Part shown: one piece after another, positions 24,089 to 32,055 of the stretch
Numbering within the stretch: position 1 is the first letter of the stretch
How the letters are laid out: every line of letters begins with the position of its first letter
From: an uncultured Roseburia sp.
Lineage (GTDB): Bacteria; Bacillota; Clostridia; Lachnospirales; Lachnospiraceae
Length of the DNA stretch: 36,669 bases
Assembly: GCA_934358955.1 (NCBI GenBank)
Contig: CAKRLC010000015.1
Coordinates: forward strand, 1 to 36,669
Direction of reading: 5' to 3'
Program-made: the position numbers and the translations under genes
The notes under the pieces: model-generated
The model's input: the letters and a program-made list of their open reading frames with translations, nothing else
Databases searched by the model: none
What the model was told of the DNA's origin: nothing

Positions 24089-25507
24089 ATGGCAGAAGTT
24101 GTTAAAAAACCTTTAAAAATAACAGAAACTGTCCTGCGTGATGCACATCAGTCCCTGATCGCTACACGTATGACAACAGAACAGATGCTTCCAATCGTCG
24201 ACAAAATGGACAAGGTTGGATATCATGCTGTTGAATGCTGGGGAGGAGCTACATTTGATGCTTCCCTCCGTTTCCTGAAAGAGGATCCATGGGATCGTCT
24301 TCGTAAATTAAGAGACGGATTCAAAAACACAAAATTACAGATGTTATTCCGTGGACAGAATATCTTAGGATACCGTCCATATGCAGATGACGTTGTAGAA
24401 TACTTTGTACAGAAATCCATCGCAAATGGTATTGATATCATTCGTATTTTTGACTGTTTAAATGATATCCGCAACCTTCAGACAGCAGTTACTGCATGTA
24501 ACAAAGAAAAAGGACATGCACAGGTTGCATTATCTTATACTTTAGGTGATGCATACACACTGGATTACTGGATGGAAATGGCTAAGAAAGTAGAAGACAT
24601 GGGTGCAGATTCCTTATGTATTAAGGATATGGCTGGTCTTTTGGTTCCTGCAAAAGCAACTGAATTAGTACAGGCTTTAAAGGATTCTACTTCCTTACCG
24701 ATCGAGCTTCATACACATTACACATCTGGTGTTGCTTCCATGACTTACTTAAAAGCAGTTGAAGCAGGATGTGACATTATTGATACTGCAATTTCTCCAT
24801 TCTCTATGGGAACAAGCCAGCCTGCAACAGAAGTTATGGTTGAAGCATTCAAGGGTACTGAATTTGATACTGGTTTAGACCAGAACTTACTTGCTGAGAT
24901 CGCTGATTACTTCAGACCAATGAGAGAAGAAGCATTAGAAAGCGGCTTAATGAATACAAAAGTACTTGGTGTTAATATCAAGACTTTATTATACCAGGTA
25001 CCAGGTGGAATGTTATCCAACATGGTTTCCCAGTTAAAAGAGCAGCATGCGGAAGATAAATACGAAGAAGTATTAAAAGAGATCCCAAGAGTGCGTAAAG
25101 ATCTTGGTGAGCCACCTCTTGTAACACCTTCTTCACAGATCGTAGGTACACAGGCTGTATTCAACGTATTAATGGGTGAACGTTACAAAGTTGCTACAAA
25201 AGAGACAAAGGACGTTTTACTTGGAAAATACGGTCAGACTGTAAAACCGTTCAATCCGGAAGTTGTTGACAAAGTTCTTGGTGAAGATAAGAAGAATGCG
25301 ATCACATGCAGATATGCAGACTTACTTGAGCCTGAATTAGACAAGATCGAAGCTGAGATGAAACAGTGGAAACAGCAGGATGAAGATGTATTAACATACG
25401 CTTTATTCCCACAGGTTGCTACAGACTTCTTCAAATACAGAGAAGCTCAGCAGAAAAAGGTAGATGCAACAGTTGCAGATACCAAAAACGGAGCATATCC
25501 TGTTTAA
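24089..25507 (+). CDS. Oxaloacetate decarboxylase alpha / 5S carboxyltransferase without biotin domain
   Basis: This 472-residue carboxyltransferase moves CO2 from oxaloacetate to biotin, releasing pyruvate, or the reverse. The HMGL-like TIM barrel has ETVLRDAHQSL with Asp18 as metal ligand. Lys179 (CIKDMAGLL) is the expected carbamylated lysine, and His208 and His210 (ELHTH) are metal ligands. The conserved carboxylase domain follows (about 300-460). It ends at TKNGAYPV, with no biotinyl domain, unlike Klebsiella OadA but like Propionibacterium transcarboxylase 5S and PycB-type subunits. It is the last gene of the operon, before the terminator at 25571. Confidence 0.93.
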   Translation: MAEVVKKPLKITETVLRDAHQSLIATRMTTEQMLPIVDKMDKVGYHAVECWGGATFDASLRFLKEDPWDRLRKLRDGFKNTKLQMLFRGQNILGYRPYADDVVEYFVQKSIANGIDIIRIFDCLNDIRNLQTAVTACNKEKGHAQVALSYTLGDAYTLDYWMEMAKKVEDMGADSLCIKDMAGLLVPAKATELVQALKDSTSLPIELHTHYTSGVASMTYLKAVEAGCDIIDTAISPFSMGTSQPATEVMVEAFKGTEFDTGLDQNLLAEIADYFRPMREEALESGLMNTKVLGVNIKTLLYQVPGGMLSNMVSQLKEQHAEDKYEEVLKEIPRVRKDLGEPPLVTPSSQIVGTQAVFNVLMGERYKVATKETKDVLLGKYGQTVKPFNPEVVDKVLGEDKKNAITCRYADLLEPELDKIEAEMKQWKQQDEDVLTYALFPQVATDFFKYREAQQKKVDATVADTKNGAYPV

Positions 25508-25570
25508 GTCACAGCATATAGCTGACATAATATATTTAAGAAAGTCTTATTTTGATATTATGAAATGAAA

Positions 25571-25620
25571 GAAGCATCCGTTATCCGCCCATAAGGAGCA
25601 GATAACGGATGCTTCTTTTT
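25571..25620 (+). terminator. Strong terminator of the decarboxylase operon
   Basis: A 15-bp perfect stem, GAAGCATCCGTTATC (25571-25585) with GATAACGGATGCTTC (25601-25615), is followed by five T. The palindromic repeat copy begins on this T tract. Confidence 0.95.
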
Positions 25621-25744
25621 GTGCGATGGAGATGAGACACATGAATCTTGGAAGCCTTTGCTGAACATGATTCACGTTCTCAGAGACTCATCGAAATGAT
25701 TTGCACAATGAAGCCGGAAATATTTCTTTTGCTCAAGCTGTTAA
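25616..25744 (+). repeat. Hairpin repeat family 2, 5'-truncated copy
   Basis: It matches 13393-13522 along its length, including the identical apical loop GAAGCCTTTGCTGAA (25651-25665). Stems are TTGTGCGA/TTGCACAA (25619-25626/25701-25708, one G-U), GATGAG/CTCATC (25631-25636/25687-25692) and TGAATCTTG/CATGATTCA (25642-25650/25666-25674, one mismatch). The right end arm (25709-25744) is kept in diverged form. The left end arm is absent and the operon terminator stands in its place. The remainder of the 387-bp gap holds the promoter below. Confidence 0.8.
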
Positions 25745-25780
25745 TACAACGTAAATAAGATAATTTGTTCCCTGGCATCA

Positions 25781-25808
25781 TTGCAAAATGGCCTGAATTT
25801 GTTATAAT
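25781..25808 (+). promoter_or_regulatory. Promoter of the rpiR-type gene and downstream cluster
   Basis: The -35 element TTGCAA (25781-25786), a 16-bp spacer and a perfect -10 TATAAT (25803-25808) form this promoter. The leader of about 80 nt contains a weak CTTCG/CGAAG pairing and no recognised riboswitch. Confidence 0.75.
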
Positions 25809-25894
25809 AGAAATGCTGAGATTTTTGCTTCGGAACATGAATTGTTATATCAGAGTTTCGAAGAACGGTAAGAAATAATAACAGGATGGAAACT

Positions 25895-26827
25895 ATGGGA
25901 AATACAAACGATCTGAGTAATCGTATCAATGAAGCATACAGCAGATTAAGCAAGGGGCAGAAGCTGCTGGCAACGTACATTACAGATAATTATGATAAGG
26001 CTGTTTTTCTGACAGCAGCAAAGTTAGGAGAAGTGGTAGGCGTCAGCGAATCCACGGTTGTCCGTTTTGCCACGCATCTTGGATACAAGGGCTATCCGGA
26101 ATTTCAGAATGCATTAGAAGAATTAGTCCGGAATAAGCTGAATTCCCTTCAGCGTATGGAAGTAACATACGGAAGAATCAGCCAGTCGAGAATTCTGGAA
26201 TCGGTATTGCATTCGGATGCAGAAAAGATTCAGTCTACGCTTGAAAAAATAGATCAGGATGCCTTTGAACTGGCAGTTGACACTATTTTAAAAGCAAAGC
26301 ATATTTATATCATCGGAATCCGGAGCTGTGCGCCGCTGGCGTCATTTCTGGCATTTTATTTTAATCTGATGTTTGAGAATGTACATTTACTGCAGACAAG
26401 CAGTTCCAGTGAGATTTTTGAACAGATGGTGAGGATCGGACCGGATGATGTCATCATCGGAATCAGTTTTCCAAGATATTCCATGCGTACCTTAAAGGCA
26501 ATGGAATTTGCCAATAACAGAAGTGCAAAAGTAATTACATTGACAGACAGTGTGCACTCCCCGATGAACCTGTATTCTTCCTGTAATCTGATCGCCGACA
26601 GTGATATGGCATCCATTGTGGATTCCCTGGTAGCTCCGCTGAGTGTGATCAATGCCCTGATCGTGGCACTTTGCATGAAGAACCGGACTAAAGTAGCGGG
26701 AACGCTTGAAATGTTAGAGGATATCTGGGATGAATACCAGGTATATGAAAATGATGAGATCAATCATATTGATGATTCCATCAAAATGAGATATGGAAAA
26801 ATAGGAGATACAGAATTTAATGAGTAG
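25895..26827 (+). CDS. RpiR/MurR-family transcriptional regulator
   Basis: This protein of about 310 residues has an N-terminal HTH_6 domain (LSKGQKLLATYITDNYDKAVFLTAAKLGEVVGVSESTVVRFATHLGYKGYPEFQ pattern, about 10-70). A SIS sugar-phosphate binding domain (about 120-255) follows, with IYIIGIRSCAPLASFL, QTSSSSEIFEQM and VITLTDS. Family members sense phosphorylated sugars or amino sugars. No sugar operon is adjacent, so the ligand and targets are unknown. Two ATGs are possible; 25895 is chosen because AGGATGG precedes it, whereas 25886 has no spaced Shine-Dalgarno. It overlaps the next gene by 8 bp. Confidence 0.88.
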   Translation: MGNTNDLSNRINEAYSRLSKGQKLLATYITDNYDKAVFLTAAKLGEVVGVSESTVVRFATHLGYKGYPEFQNALEELVRNKLNSLQRMEVTYGRISQSRILESVLHSDAEKIQSTLEKIDQDAFELAVDTILKAKHIYIIGIRSCAPLASFLAFYFNLMFENVHLLQTSSSSEIFEQMVRIGPDDVIIGISFPRYSMRTLKAMEFANNRSAKVITLTDSVHSPMNLYSSCNLIADSDMASIVDSLVAPLSVINALIVALCMKNRTKVAGTLEMLEDIWDEYQVYENDEINHIDDSIKMRYGKIGDTEFNE

Positions 26828-28073
26828 GGTAATCGTAATCGGCGGCGGACCTGCAGGTATGTTTGCAGCGATCGCGGCTGCTGAAAATGGTCATTCCGTT
26901 TTATTATTGGAAAAGAATGAAAAGCTTGGGAAAAAGCTATTTATTACGGGAAAAGGCAGATGCAACATTACAAATTCCAGTGATATGGAAGTACTTTTTG
27001 ACAGCGTGGTGACAAACCGGAAATTTTTGTACAGCGCTTTTTATGCATATGATAACCAGATGGTGATCGATTTCTTTGAACAGGCAGGGCTTGCCGTGAA
27101 AAATGAACGCGGCAATCGTATTTTCCCGGTATCAGATCACTCCTCGGATGTGATCGCAGCATTACAAAGAACCTTAAAAAAAGACCATGTTGAGGTACAG
27201 CTGCATACAAATGTCCGGGAGATTCTCTACAAAAAGACTACAGAAGAAGATGGTATATCCCAAAAAGCCTGTGGTGTTCTTTTGACAAACGGAGAAAAAA
27301 TAAGCGCGGATGCAGTGATCGTTGCGACAGGCGGATTTTCTTATCAGTCAACGGGTTCCACCGGGGACGGATACCGTTTTGCAAAGGAAGCAGGACATAC
27401 GGTAACGGAGATCAGACCATCCTTAGTACCATTTAATACAAAGGAAGCGTATGTACGGGAGTTACAGGGACTTTCTTTACGCAATGTGAATGTTACAATT
27501 TATAATGGAAAAAAGAAAGTCTATGACGAATTTGGAGAGATGCTGTTTACCCATTTTGGTGTAAGCGGTCCGCTCATGCTGACGGCAAGTGCAAGATTAA
27601 AGCCTCAGCTGACTAGTCAGCCGCTGCACATGGAGATTGACCTAAAGCCGGCACTCACAGACGAACAGCTGGACAAACGCATTCTGAAAGATTTCGAGGA
27701 AGCAAAGAATAAACAGTTTAAAAATTCAATTGGAAAGCTGTTCCCTGCAAAAATGATACCTGTAATTTTAGAACTCTCCGGCATTGACCCGGATAAAAAA
27801 GTGAATGAGATACAGAAGGAAGAGCGCCAGAAGTTTGTGCATCTGATCAAGCATTTTCCGATGACCTTAAACGGACTTCGTGATTTTAATGAGGCCATCA
27901 TTACCAAAGGCGGTGTGAAAGTAAGTGAAGTGAACCCGTCTACAATGGAATCCAAGCTTGTAAAAGATCTGTATTTCTGCGGCGAAGTGTTGGATTTAGA
28001 TGCAGTGACAGGAGGCTTCAATCTCCAGATCGCGTGGTCTACCGGACATCTTGCGGGAATCTGTGTCCAGTAA
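26820..28073 (+). CDS. NAD(P)/FAD-dependent oxidoreductase, HI0933/BaiN family
   Basis: This 417-residue flavoprotein has an N-terminal dinucleotide-binding motif (VIVIGGGPAGMFAAIAAAENG, GGGPAG at 8-13). The family signature KLGKKLFITGKGRCNITN (about 36-53), VIVATGGFSYQSTGSTGDGY and the C-terminal CGEVLDLDAVTGGFNLQIAWSTGHLAG pattern that closes the FAD site follow. Families of this type are annotated variously as aminoacetone oxidase-like or BaiN. The substrate cannot be told from sequence. It starts 8 bp inside the regulator gene and precedes cmk, a common order in Lachnospiraceae by my recollection. Confidence 0.88.
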   Translation: MSRVIVIGGGPAGMFAAIAAAENGHSVLLLEKNEKLGKKLFITGKGRCNITNSSDMEVLFDSVVTNRKFLYSAFYAYDNQMVIDFFEQAGLAVKNERGNRIFPVSDHSSDVIAALQRTLKKDHVEVQLHTNVREILYKKTTEEDGISQKACGVLLTNGEKISADAVIVATGGFSYQSTGSTGDGYRFAKEAGHTVTEIRPSLVPFNTKEAYVRELQGLSLRNVNVTIYNGKKKVYDEFGEMLFTHFGVSGPLMLTASARLKPQLTSQPLHMEIDLKPALTDEQLDKRILKDFEEAKNKQFKNSIGKLFPAKMIPVILELSGIDPDKKVNEIQKEERQKFVHLIKHFPMTLNGLRDFNEAIITKGGVKVSEVNPSTMESKLVKDLYFCGEVLDLDAVTGGFNLQIAWSTGHLAGICVQ

Positions 28074-28107
28074 ATATTTGATAAAATCGAGAGGAATGGG
28101 TTATATT

Positions 28108-28776
28108 ATGAGTATTAACGTTGCAATTGACGGACCTGCAGGAGCAGGAAAGAGTACCATCGCCAGACAGCTGGCAAAGAAATTTGGCTATGTGTATGTT
28201 GACACGGGTGCAATGTACCGTGCCATGGCTTACTATTTTTTGAATCATGGAATTAAAGCAGAGGACGAAAATAAAATTGCAGAAGCCTGTCAGAATGTCG
28301 ATGTGACAATCGCTTATGAAGGTGGAGAACAGCAGGTGATCTTAAATGGTGAGAATATTACCGGAAGCATCCGTACAGAAGAAGTTGGTAATATGGCATC
28401 TGCAACCAGCGTTTATCCGGTTGTCCGTACCAAGTTAGTAGAGCTTCAGAGAAAATTAGCAGAAAGCACCAATGTCATCATGGATGGAAGGGATATCGGA
28501 ACATGTGTGCTTCCAAATGCTCAGGTAAAGATTTATCTGACAGCCAGTTCAGGCACACGCGCGAAGCGAAGATATGATGAACTGACTGCAAAGGGCGTTT
28601 CCTGTAACCTTGCTGAGATTGAAAAGGACATTATAGACCGTGACTACCGGGATATGCATCGCGAGACTTCCCCGCTAAAACAGGCTGAGAACGCCGTTCT
28701 TGTAGACAGTTCCGAGATGAATATCGAAGAAGTTGTTGAAGCGATCGCAGCGATCGTCACAGAAAAAACAAACTAA
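28108..28776 (+). CDS. cmk: Cytidylate kinase
   Basis: This 222-residue (d)CMP kinase phosphorylates CMP/dCMP with ATP. The P-loop GPAGAGKST is at residues 9-17. VDTGAMYRAMAYYFLNHG, the MDGRDIGTCVLPNAQVKIYLTAS block and the DxxDRDxxRxxSPLKQAENAV lid pattern follow. The frame is open from 28051, overlapping the previous gene, but MSINVAIDG at 28108 matches known starts; GAGAGGAATGGG precedes it. An ATG at 28096 is a less likely alternative. It heads the conserved trio cmk-ispH-rpsA. Confidence 0.95.
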   Translation: MSINVAIDGPAGAGKSTIARQLAKKFGYVYVDTGAMYRAMAYYFLNHGIKAEDENKIAEACQNVDVTIAYEGGEQQVILNGENITGSIRTEEVGNMASATSVYPVVRTKLVELQRKLAESTNVIMDGRDIGTCVLPNAQVKIYLTASSGTRAKRRYDELTAKGVSCNLAEIEKDIIDRDYRDMHRETSPLKQAENAVLVDSSEMNIEEVVEAIAAIVTEKTN

Positions 28777-28794
28777 CAGGAGAAACATACCGCC

Positions 28795-29649
28795 ATGAAA
28801 GTCATTCTTGCAAAGAGCGCCGGATTTTGTTTCGGTGTAAAACGTGCTGTGGAAACGGTTTACAGGGAAGCAGAGAAGAAAGAACAGCCAATCTACACCT
28901 ATGGACCGATCATTCATAATGAGGAAGTCGTTTCTGACCTGGAGAAAAAAGGTGTGACTGTGATCCATTCTGTAAATGAACTGGATGAACAGCCAAAAGG
29001 AACAGTGATCATCCGCTCACACGGTGTAGAGAAAGCCATTTATGACCAGATACGCCAGCGTGGATTTGAAATTGTAGATGCAACGTGCCCATTTGTACTT
29101 AAGATCCACCGGCTGGTTGAGCAGTACAGTAAAGAGGATTATCATATTGTGATCATCGGAAACGAAAGCCATCCGGAGGTAGAAGGTATCAAGGGATGGT
29201 CAGACGCTTCCAAGACAACTGTAATCGGTACCAGGCAGGAAGCAGAGAATTTTAGCCCGGCAGCCGAAAAAAAAGTGTGTATTGTATCACAAACGACATT
29301 TAATTACAATAAATTTCAAGAATTAGTTGAAATTATGAGCAAAAAAGGTTATGATATAACTGTTTTAAATACTATCTGTAATGCAACAGAGGAACGCCAG
29401 ACTGAGGCTGAACGCATAGCAAAGACAGCAGATGCCATGATCGTCATCGGAGGCAGGGCAAGTTCCAATACACAGAAGTTATTTGAAATATGCAAAAAAG
29501 AATGTGAAAATACTTACTATATACAAACAATGAAGGATCTTGATTTATCTAGATTAAAATCCACCGATAACGTAGGTATTACCGCAGGGGCTTCTACCCC
29601 AAACAATATTATTGAGGAGGTTCAAAAGAATGTCAGAAATGAGCTTTGA
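28795..29649 (+). CDS. ispH: 4-hydroxy-3-methylbut-2-enyl diphosphate reductase (IspH)
   Basis: This 284-residue IspH carries out the last step of the MEP pathway, making IPP and DMAPP through a [4Fe-4S] cluster. Three cluster cysteines are visible: Cys12 (AGFCFGVKRAV), Cys98 (DATCPFV) and Cys195 (NTICNAT). His41 (YGPIIHN), His76 (RSHGV) and the GNESHPEVEG and GRASSNTQKL motifs complete the site. AGGAG precedes the ATG. In several Clostridia IspH is fused to ribosomal S1. Here the two are separate frames overlapping by 20 bp. Confidence 0.96.
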   Translation: MKVILAKSAGFCFGVKRAVETVYREAEKKEQPIYTYGPIIHNEEVVSDLEKKGVTVIHSVNELDEQPKGTVIIRSHGVEKAIYDQIRQRGFEIVDATCPFVLKIHRLVEQYSKEDYHIVIIGNESHPEVEGIKGWSDASKTTVIGTRQEAENFSPAAEKKVCIVSQTTFNYNKFQELVEIMSKKGYDITVLNTICNATEERQTEAERIAKTADAMIVIGGRASSNTQKLFEICKKECENTYYIQTMKDLDLSRLKSTDNVGITAGASTPNNIIEEVQKNVRNEL

Positions 29650-30718
29650 ACAAATGCTGGAGGAATCATTTAAAACAATAAGAAATGGAGAGGTAGTTGA
29701 AGGTACCGTTATCGATGTGAAACCTGATGAGATCGTTTTAAATATCGGATACAAATCAGACGGAATCATTACTCGCAATGAGTACACAAACGATTCTAAT
29801 GTTGATCTTACAACAGTAGTTTCCGTTGGTGACACCATGGAAGCCAAAGTTTTAAAAGTAAACGATGGCGAAGGACAGGTTCTTTTAACTTACAAACGCC
29901 TTGCAGCTGAAAAAGGAAGCAAGAGATTAGAAGAAGCTTTCGAAAACAAAGAAGTATTAACAGCAAAGGTTTCACAGGTATTAGACGGCGGATTATGCGT
30001 TGTTGTTGATGAGACAAGAGTATTCATCCCTGCAAGCCTTGTATCTGATTCTTACGAAAAAGATCTTTCCAAATACAAAGATCAGGAAATCGAATTCGTA
30101 ATCAGCGAGTTCAATCCAAAACGCAGAAGAATCATCGGCGACAGAAAACAGTTATTAGTTGAGAAGAAGATGGAACAGCAGAAAGAGCTGTTTGCTAAGA
30201 TCAAAGTTGGTGATGTGATCGAAGGAACTGTTAAGAACGTAACAGATTTCGGTGCTTTCATCGATTTAGGCGGAGCAGACGGATTACTTCATATTTCTGA
30301 GATGTCCTGGGGCAGAGTTGAAAGTCCTAAGAAAGTATTCCACGTTGGCGATACTGTAAAAGTATTCATCAAAGACATCAACGATACAAAGATCGCTCTC
30401 AGCATGAAATTCCCTTCTGAGAATCCATGGAATGGTGCAGCTGAAAAATATGCTGTAGGTAATGTTGTAACTGGTAAAGTTGCAAGAATGACAGACTTTG
30501 GTGCATTCGTAGAGCTTGCACCAGGTGTTGATGCATTACTTCATGTATCTCAGATCTCTAAAGATCATGTAGAAAAACCAGCTGATGTATTAAAAATCGG
30601 ACAGGAAATCGAAGCAAAAGTTGTAGATTTCAATGAAGAAGATAAGAAGATCAGCCTTTCTATCAAAGCTTTAGCTCCAGTTGAAGAAACTGAAGAAGCT
30701 CCAGCAGAGGAAGAATAA
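29630..30718 (+). CDS. rpsA: Ribosomal protein S1 homologue with four S1 domains
   Basis: This 362-residue protein has four S1 RNA-binding domains, roughly at 20-90, 105-170, 190-258 and 275-345. The last two are best conserved (VTDFGAFIDLGGADGLLHISEMSW and MTDFGAFVELAPGVDALLHVSQIS patterns). It ends in an acidic tail EETEEAPAEEE. E. coli S1 has six domains; four is usual in Firmicutes. The start ATG at 29630 lies within the ispH reading frame, in the +1 frame, with GAGGAGG about 9 nt upstream also inside ispH. Translational coupling is likely. A strong terminator follows. Confidence 0.94.
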   Translation: MSEMSFEQMLEESFKTIRNGEVVEGTVIDVKPDEIVLNIGYKSDGIITRNEYTNDSNVDLTTVVSVGDTMEAKVLKVNDGEGQVLLTYKRLAAEKGSKRLEEAFENKEVLTAKVSQVLDGGLCVVVDETRVFIPASLVSDSYEKDLSKYKDQEIEFVISEFNPKRRRIIGDRKQLLVEKKMEQQKELFAKIKVGDVIEGTVKNVTDFGAFIDLGGADGLLHISEMSWGRVESPKKVFHVGDTVKVFIKDINDTKIALSMKFPSENPWNGAAEKYAVGNVVTGKVARMTDFGAFVELAPGVDALLHVSQISKDHVEKPADVLKIGQEIEAKVVDFNEEDKKISLSIKALAPVEETEEAPAEEE

Positions 30719-30753
30719 GATATCTGCATCTTGTGTAAGGTGCTGTGAATAGG

Positions 30754-30797
30754 AAAAAAGCACAGGGTTTCGGTAATACGGAAACCTGTGCTTTTTT
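30754..30797 (+). terminator. Intrinsic terminator of the cmk-ispH-rpsA cluster
   Basis: GCACAGG (30760-30766) pairs with CCTGTGC (30785-30791). The stem continues with TTTC/GAAA after one bulged G. It is flanked by A6 on the left and T6 on the right, so it could also act on transcripts coming from the minus-strand gene. Confidence 0.9.
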
Positions 30798-30938
30798 GTG
30801 TAATAGGAAATTCCAAGGAATTTCCTATTACACAAAAAGGCACTAACGTGCCGATGATGCGTACTCGCGCGAAGATGTAGGTTGTCGCAAGCGACCGCGC
30901 TCGACGCGAGAATGTGCCAAGGCACATTCTATTTTTTT
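30793..30938 (+). repeat. Hairpin repeat family 1, long copy
   Basis: A perfect 22-bp inverted repeat with a 2-nt gap spans 30793-30838 (core GTGTAATAGGAAATTCC at 30798-30814). It is followed by GGCAC-TAAC-GTGCC (30839-30852), a G+C-rich insert with nested stems CTCGCG/CGCGAG (30864-30869/30905-30910) and GTCGC/GCGAC (30884-30888/30891-30895), and GAATGTGCC-AA-GGCACATTC (30910-30929) with a T tract. Compared with 341-412 it carries 66 extra bases bounded by GTGCC direct repeats. It starts on the rpsA terminator T tract, between convergent genes. Confidence 0.8.
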
Positions 30939-30960
30939 CATAATTGACGGACGATCCGAT

Positions 30961-32055
30961 TTATTGGGACAGAAGCTTCATGACATGCAACACATAACTG
31001 TGAAGCAGTTCTGGTGATGACAGAAAGTCTTCTGTCAATTCAAAATAAGTGCATTTATCTTTTAACGATTTACAGTAGACAGGTTCACAGACCGTCGTGT
31101 ACTGCGGAACAAAAATGGCGTCTTTCTTTGTGTAACAGGTGTTTTTTGTCGCCTGCTTACGAAACTCTTTGTCTACATAAGATGCAACACTCTTATGGAT
31201 TGCAATATCCTCCGAAGGAAGATAATAATAATCCTTCGGATTTGGGAAAAAGAACTTTAAGGTACCATCGAACAGATGAATACTTAATCTGGAGCAGTTC
31301 TTTTCACAATGCAGGTAAAATTCTTCGCATTTGCATGATACCGGATGTGGAAGGGCAGAAGCGTGTTCACAAGTAAGGATCAGTTCTTTCTGATCCATTC
31401 CATCCATATCCTGGTATATCCGGCTTTCAATGTCAGTCACGGAAAATTTCCCTTCCAGCAGACTGCGGTATGACAAAGTTCTAAGCAGACCGACCATCCC
31501 AAGCACATCCTCGTAATTATGCGTTTTCAGAAGAAGCAGCGCGCCATCATCCGGATGCTTCTGATAATGCTTATAAACTTCGATCAGCTCACCGCCATGA
31601 TGAAGATCTTCCCTGCCGATGCCAAGAAACTGTTCTACGGTTTTCTGCTTATAATTCGGAAGCTTTAATAAAAACTTCATCGAAGAAACAATCTTAAACA
31701 GATCAATCGCAGAAACGGAATCGAGAAACCAGGGCACATTCAACACCGCGCAACGTGTCTTCATATAAGGAATATCAAAACCGTTTCCGTTAAAGGTTAC
31801 TACGCTTTGGAACTGTATTGCGAGCTTCCCGAATGCATCGAGAATGAGAGATTCATCTGTCGGTTCATCTGCAAAAAACTGTGTGAGGAACAGCGTATTT
31901 TGTCTGCGGTAAGCGCAGCCAATCAGATACAGCTGGCTGTGTGCTGCCGAAAAGCCGGTTGTTTCAATATCGAAAAAAAGAATATCCTCTGTAAAAAAAT
32001 CATTTAGGATCGTTTCTGAAAAATCATACGCGATTTTATCTGTCCAGGTCTTCAT
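30961..32055 (-). CDS. YprB-like ribonuclease H-fold (DEDD exonuclease-type) protein
   Basis: This 364-residue protein has an N-terminal DnaQ/RNase H-like exonuclease fold. Putative metal ligands are Asp29 and Glu31 (FFDIETTGF), Asp94 (FNGNGFDIPYM) and Asp183 with His179 (KTHNYED), in a DEDDh-like pattern. This matches the YprB family of Firmicutes, whose function is not established. The C-terminal third (about 230-364) has several cysteines and a lysine- and tyrosine-rich part without a recognised domain. The start has GGGAG 7 nt upstream. It is convergent with rpsA and divergent from rnfC. Confidence 0.85.
   Translation of the reverse strand: MKTWTDKIAYDFSETILNDFFTEDILFFDIETTGFSAAHSQLYLIGCAYRRQNTLFLTQFFADEPTDESLILDAFGKLAIQFQSVVTFNGNGFDIPYMKTRCAVLNVPWFLDSVSAIDLFKIVSSMKFLLKLPNYKQKTVEQFLGIGREDLHHGGELIEVYKHYQKHPDDGALLLLKTHNYEDVLGMVGLLRTLSYRSLLEGKFSVTDIESRIYQDMDGMDQKELILTCEHASALPHPVSCKCEEFYLHCEKNCSRLSIHLFDGTLKFFFPNPKDYYYLPSEDIAIHKSVASYVDKEFRKQATKNTCYTKKDAIFVPQYTTVCEPVYCKSLKDKCTYFELTEDFLSSPELLHSYVLHVMKLLSQ

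Noticed and set aside
30853..30918. G+C-rich insert in the long repeat as a tRNA or small RNA gene
   Set aside because: It has nested stems but no cloverleaf, promoter or separate terminator. It is better explained as part of the repeat.
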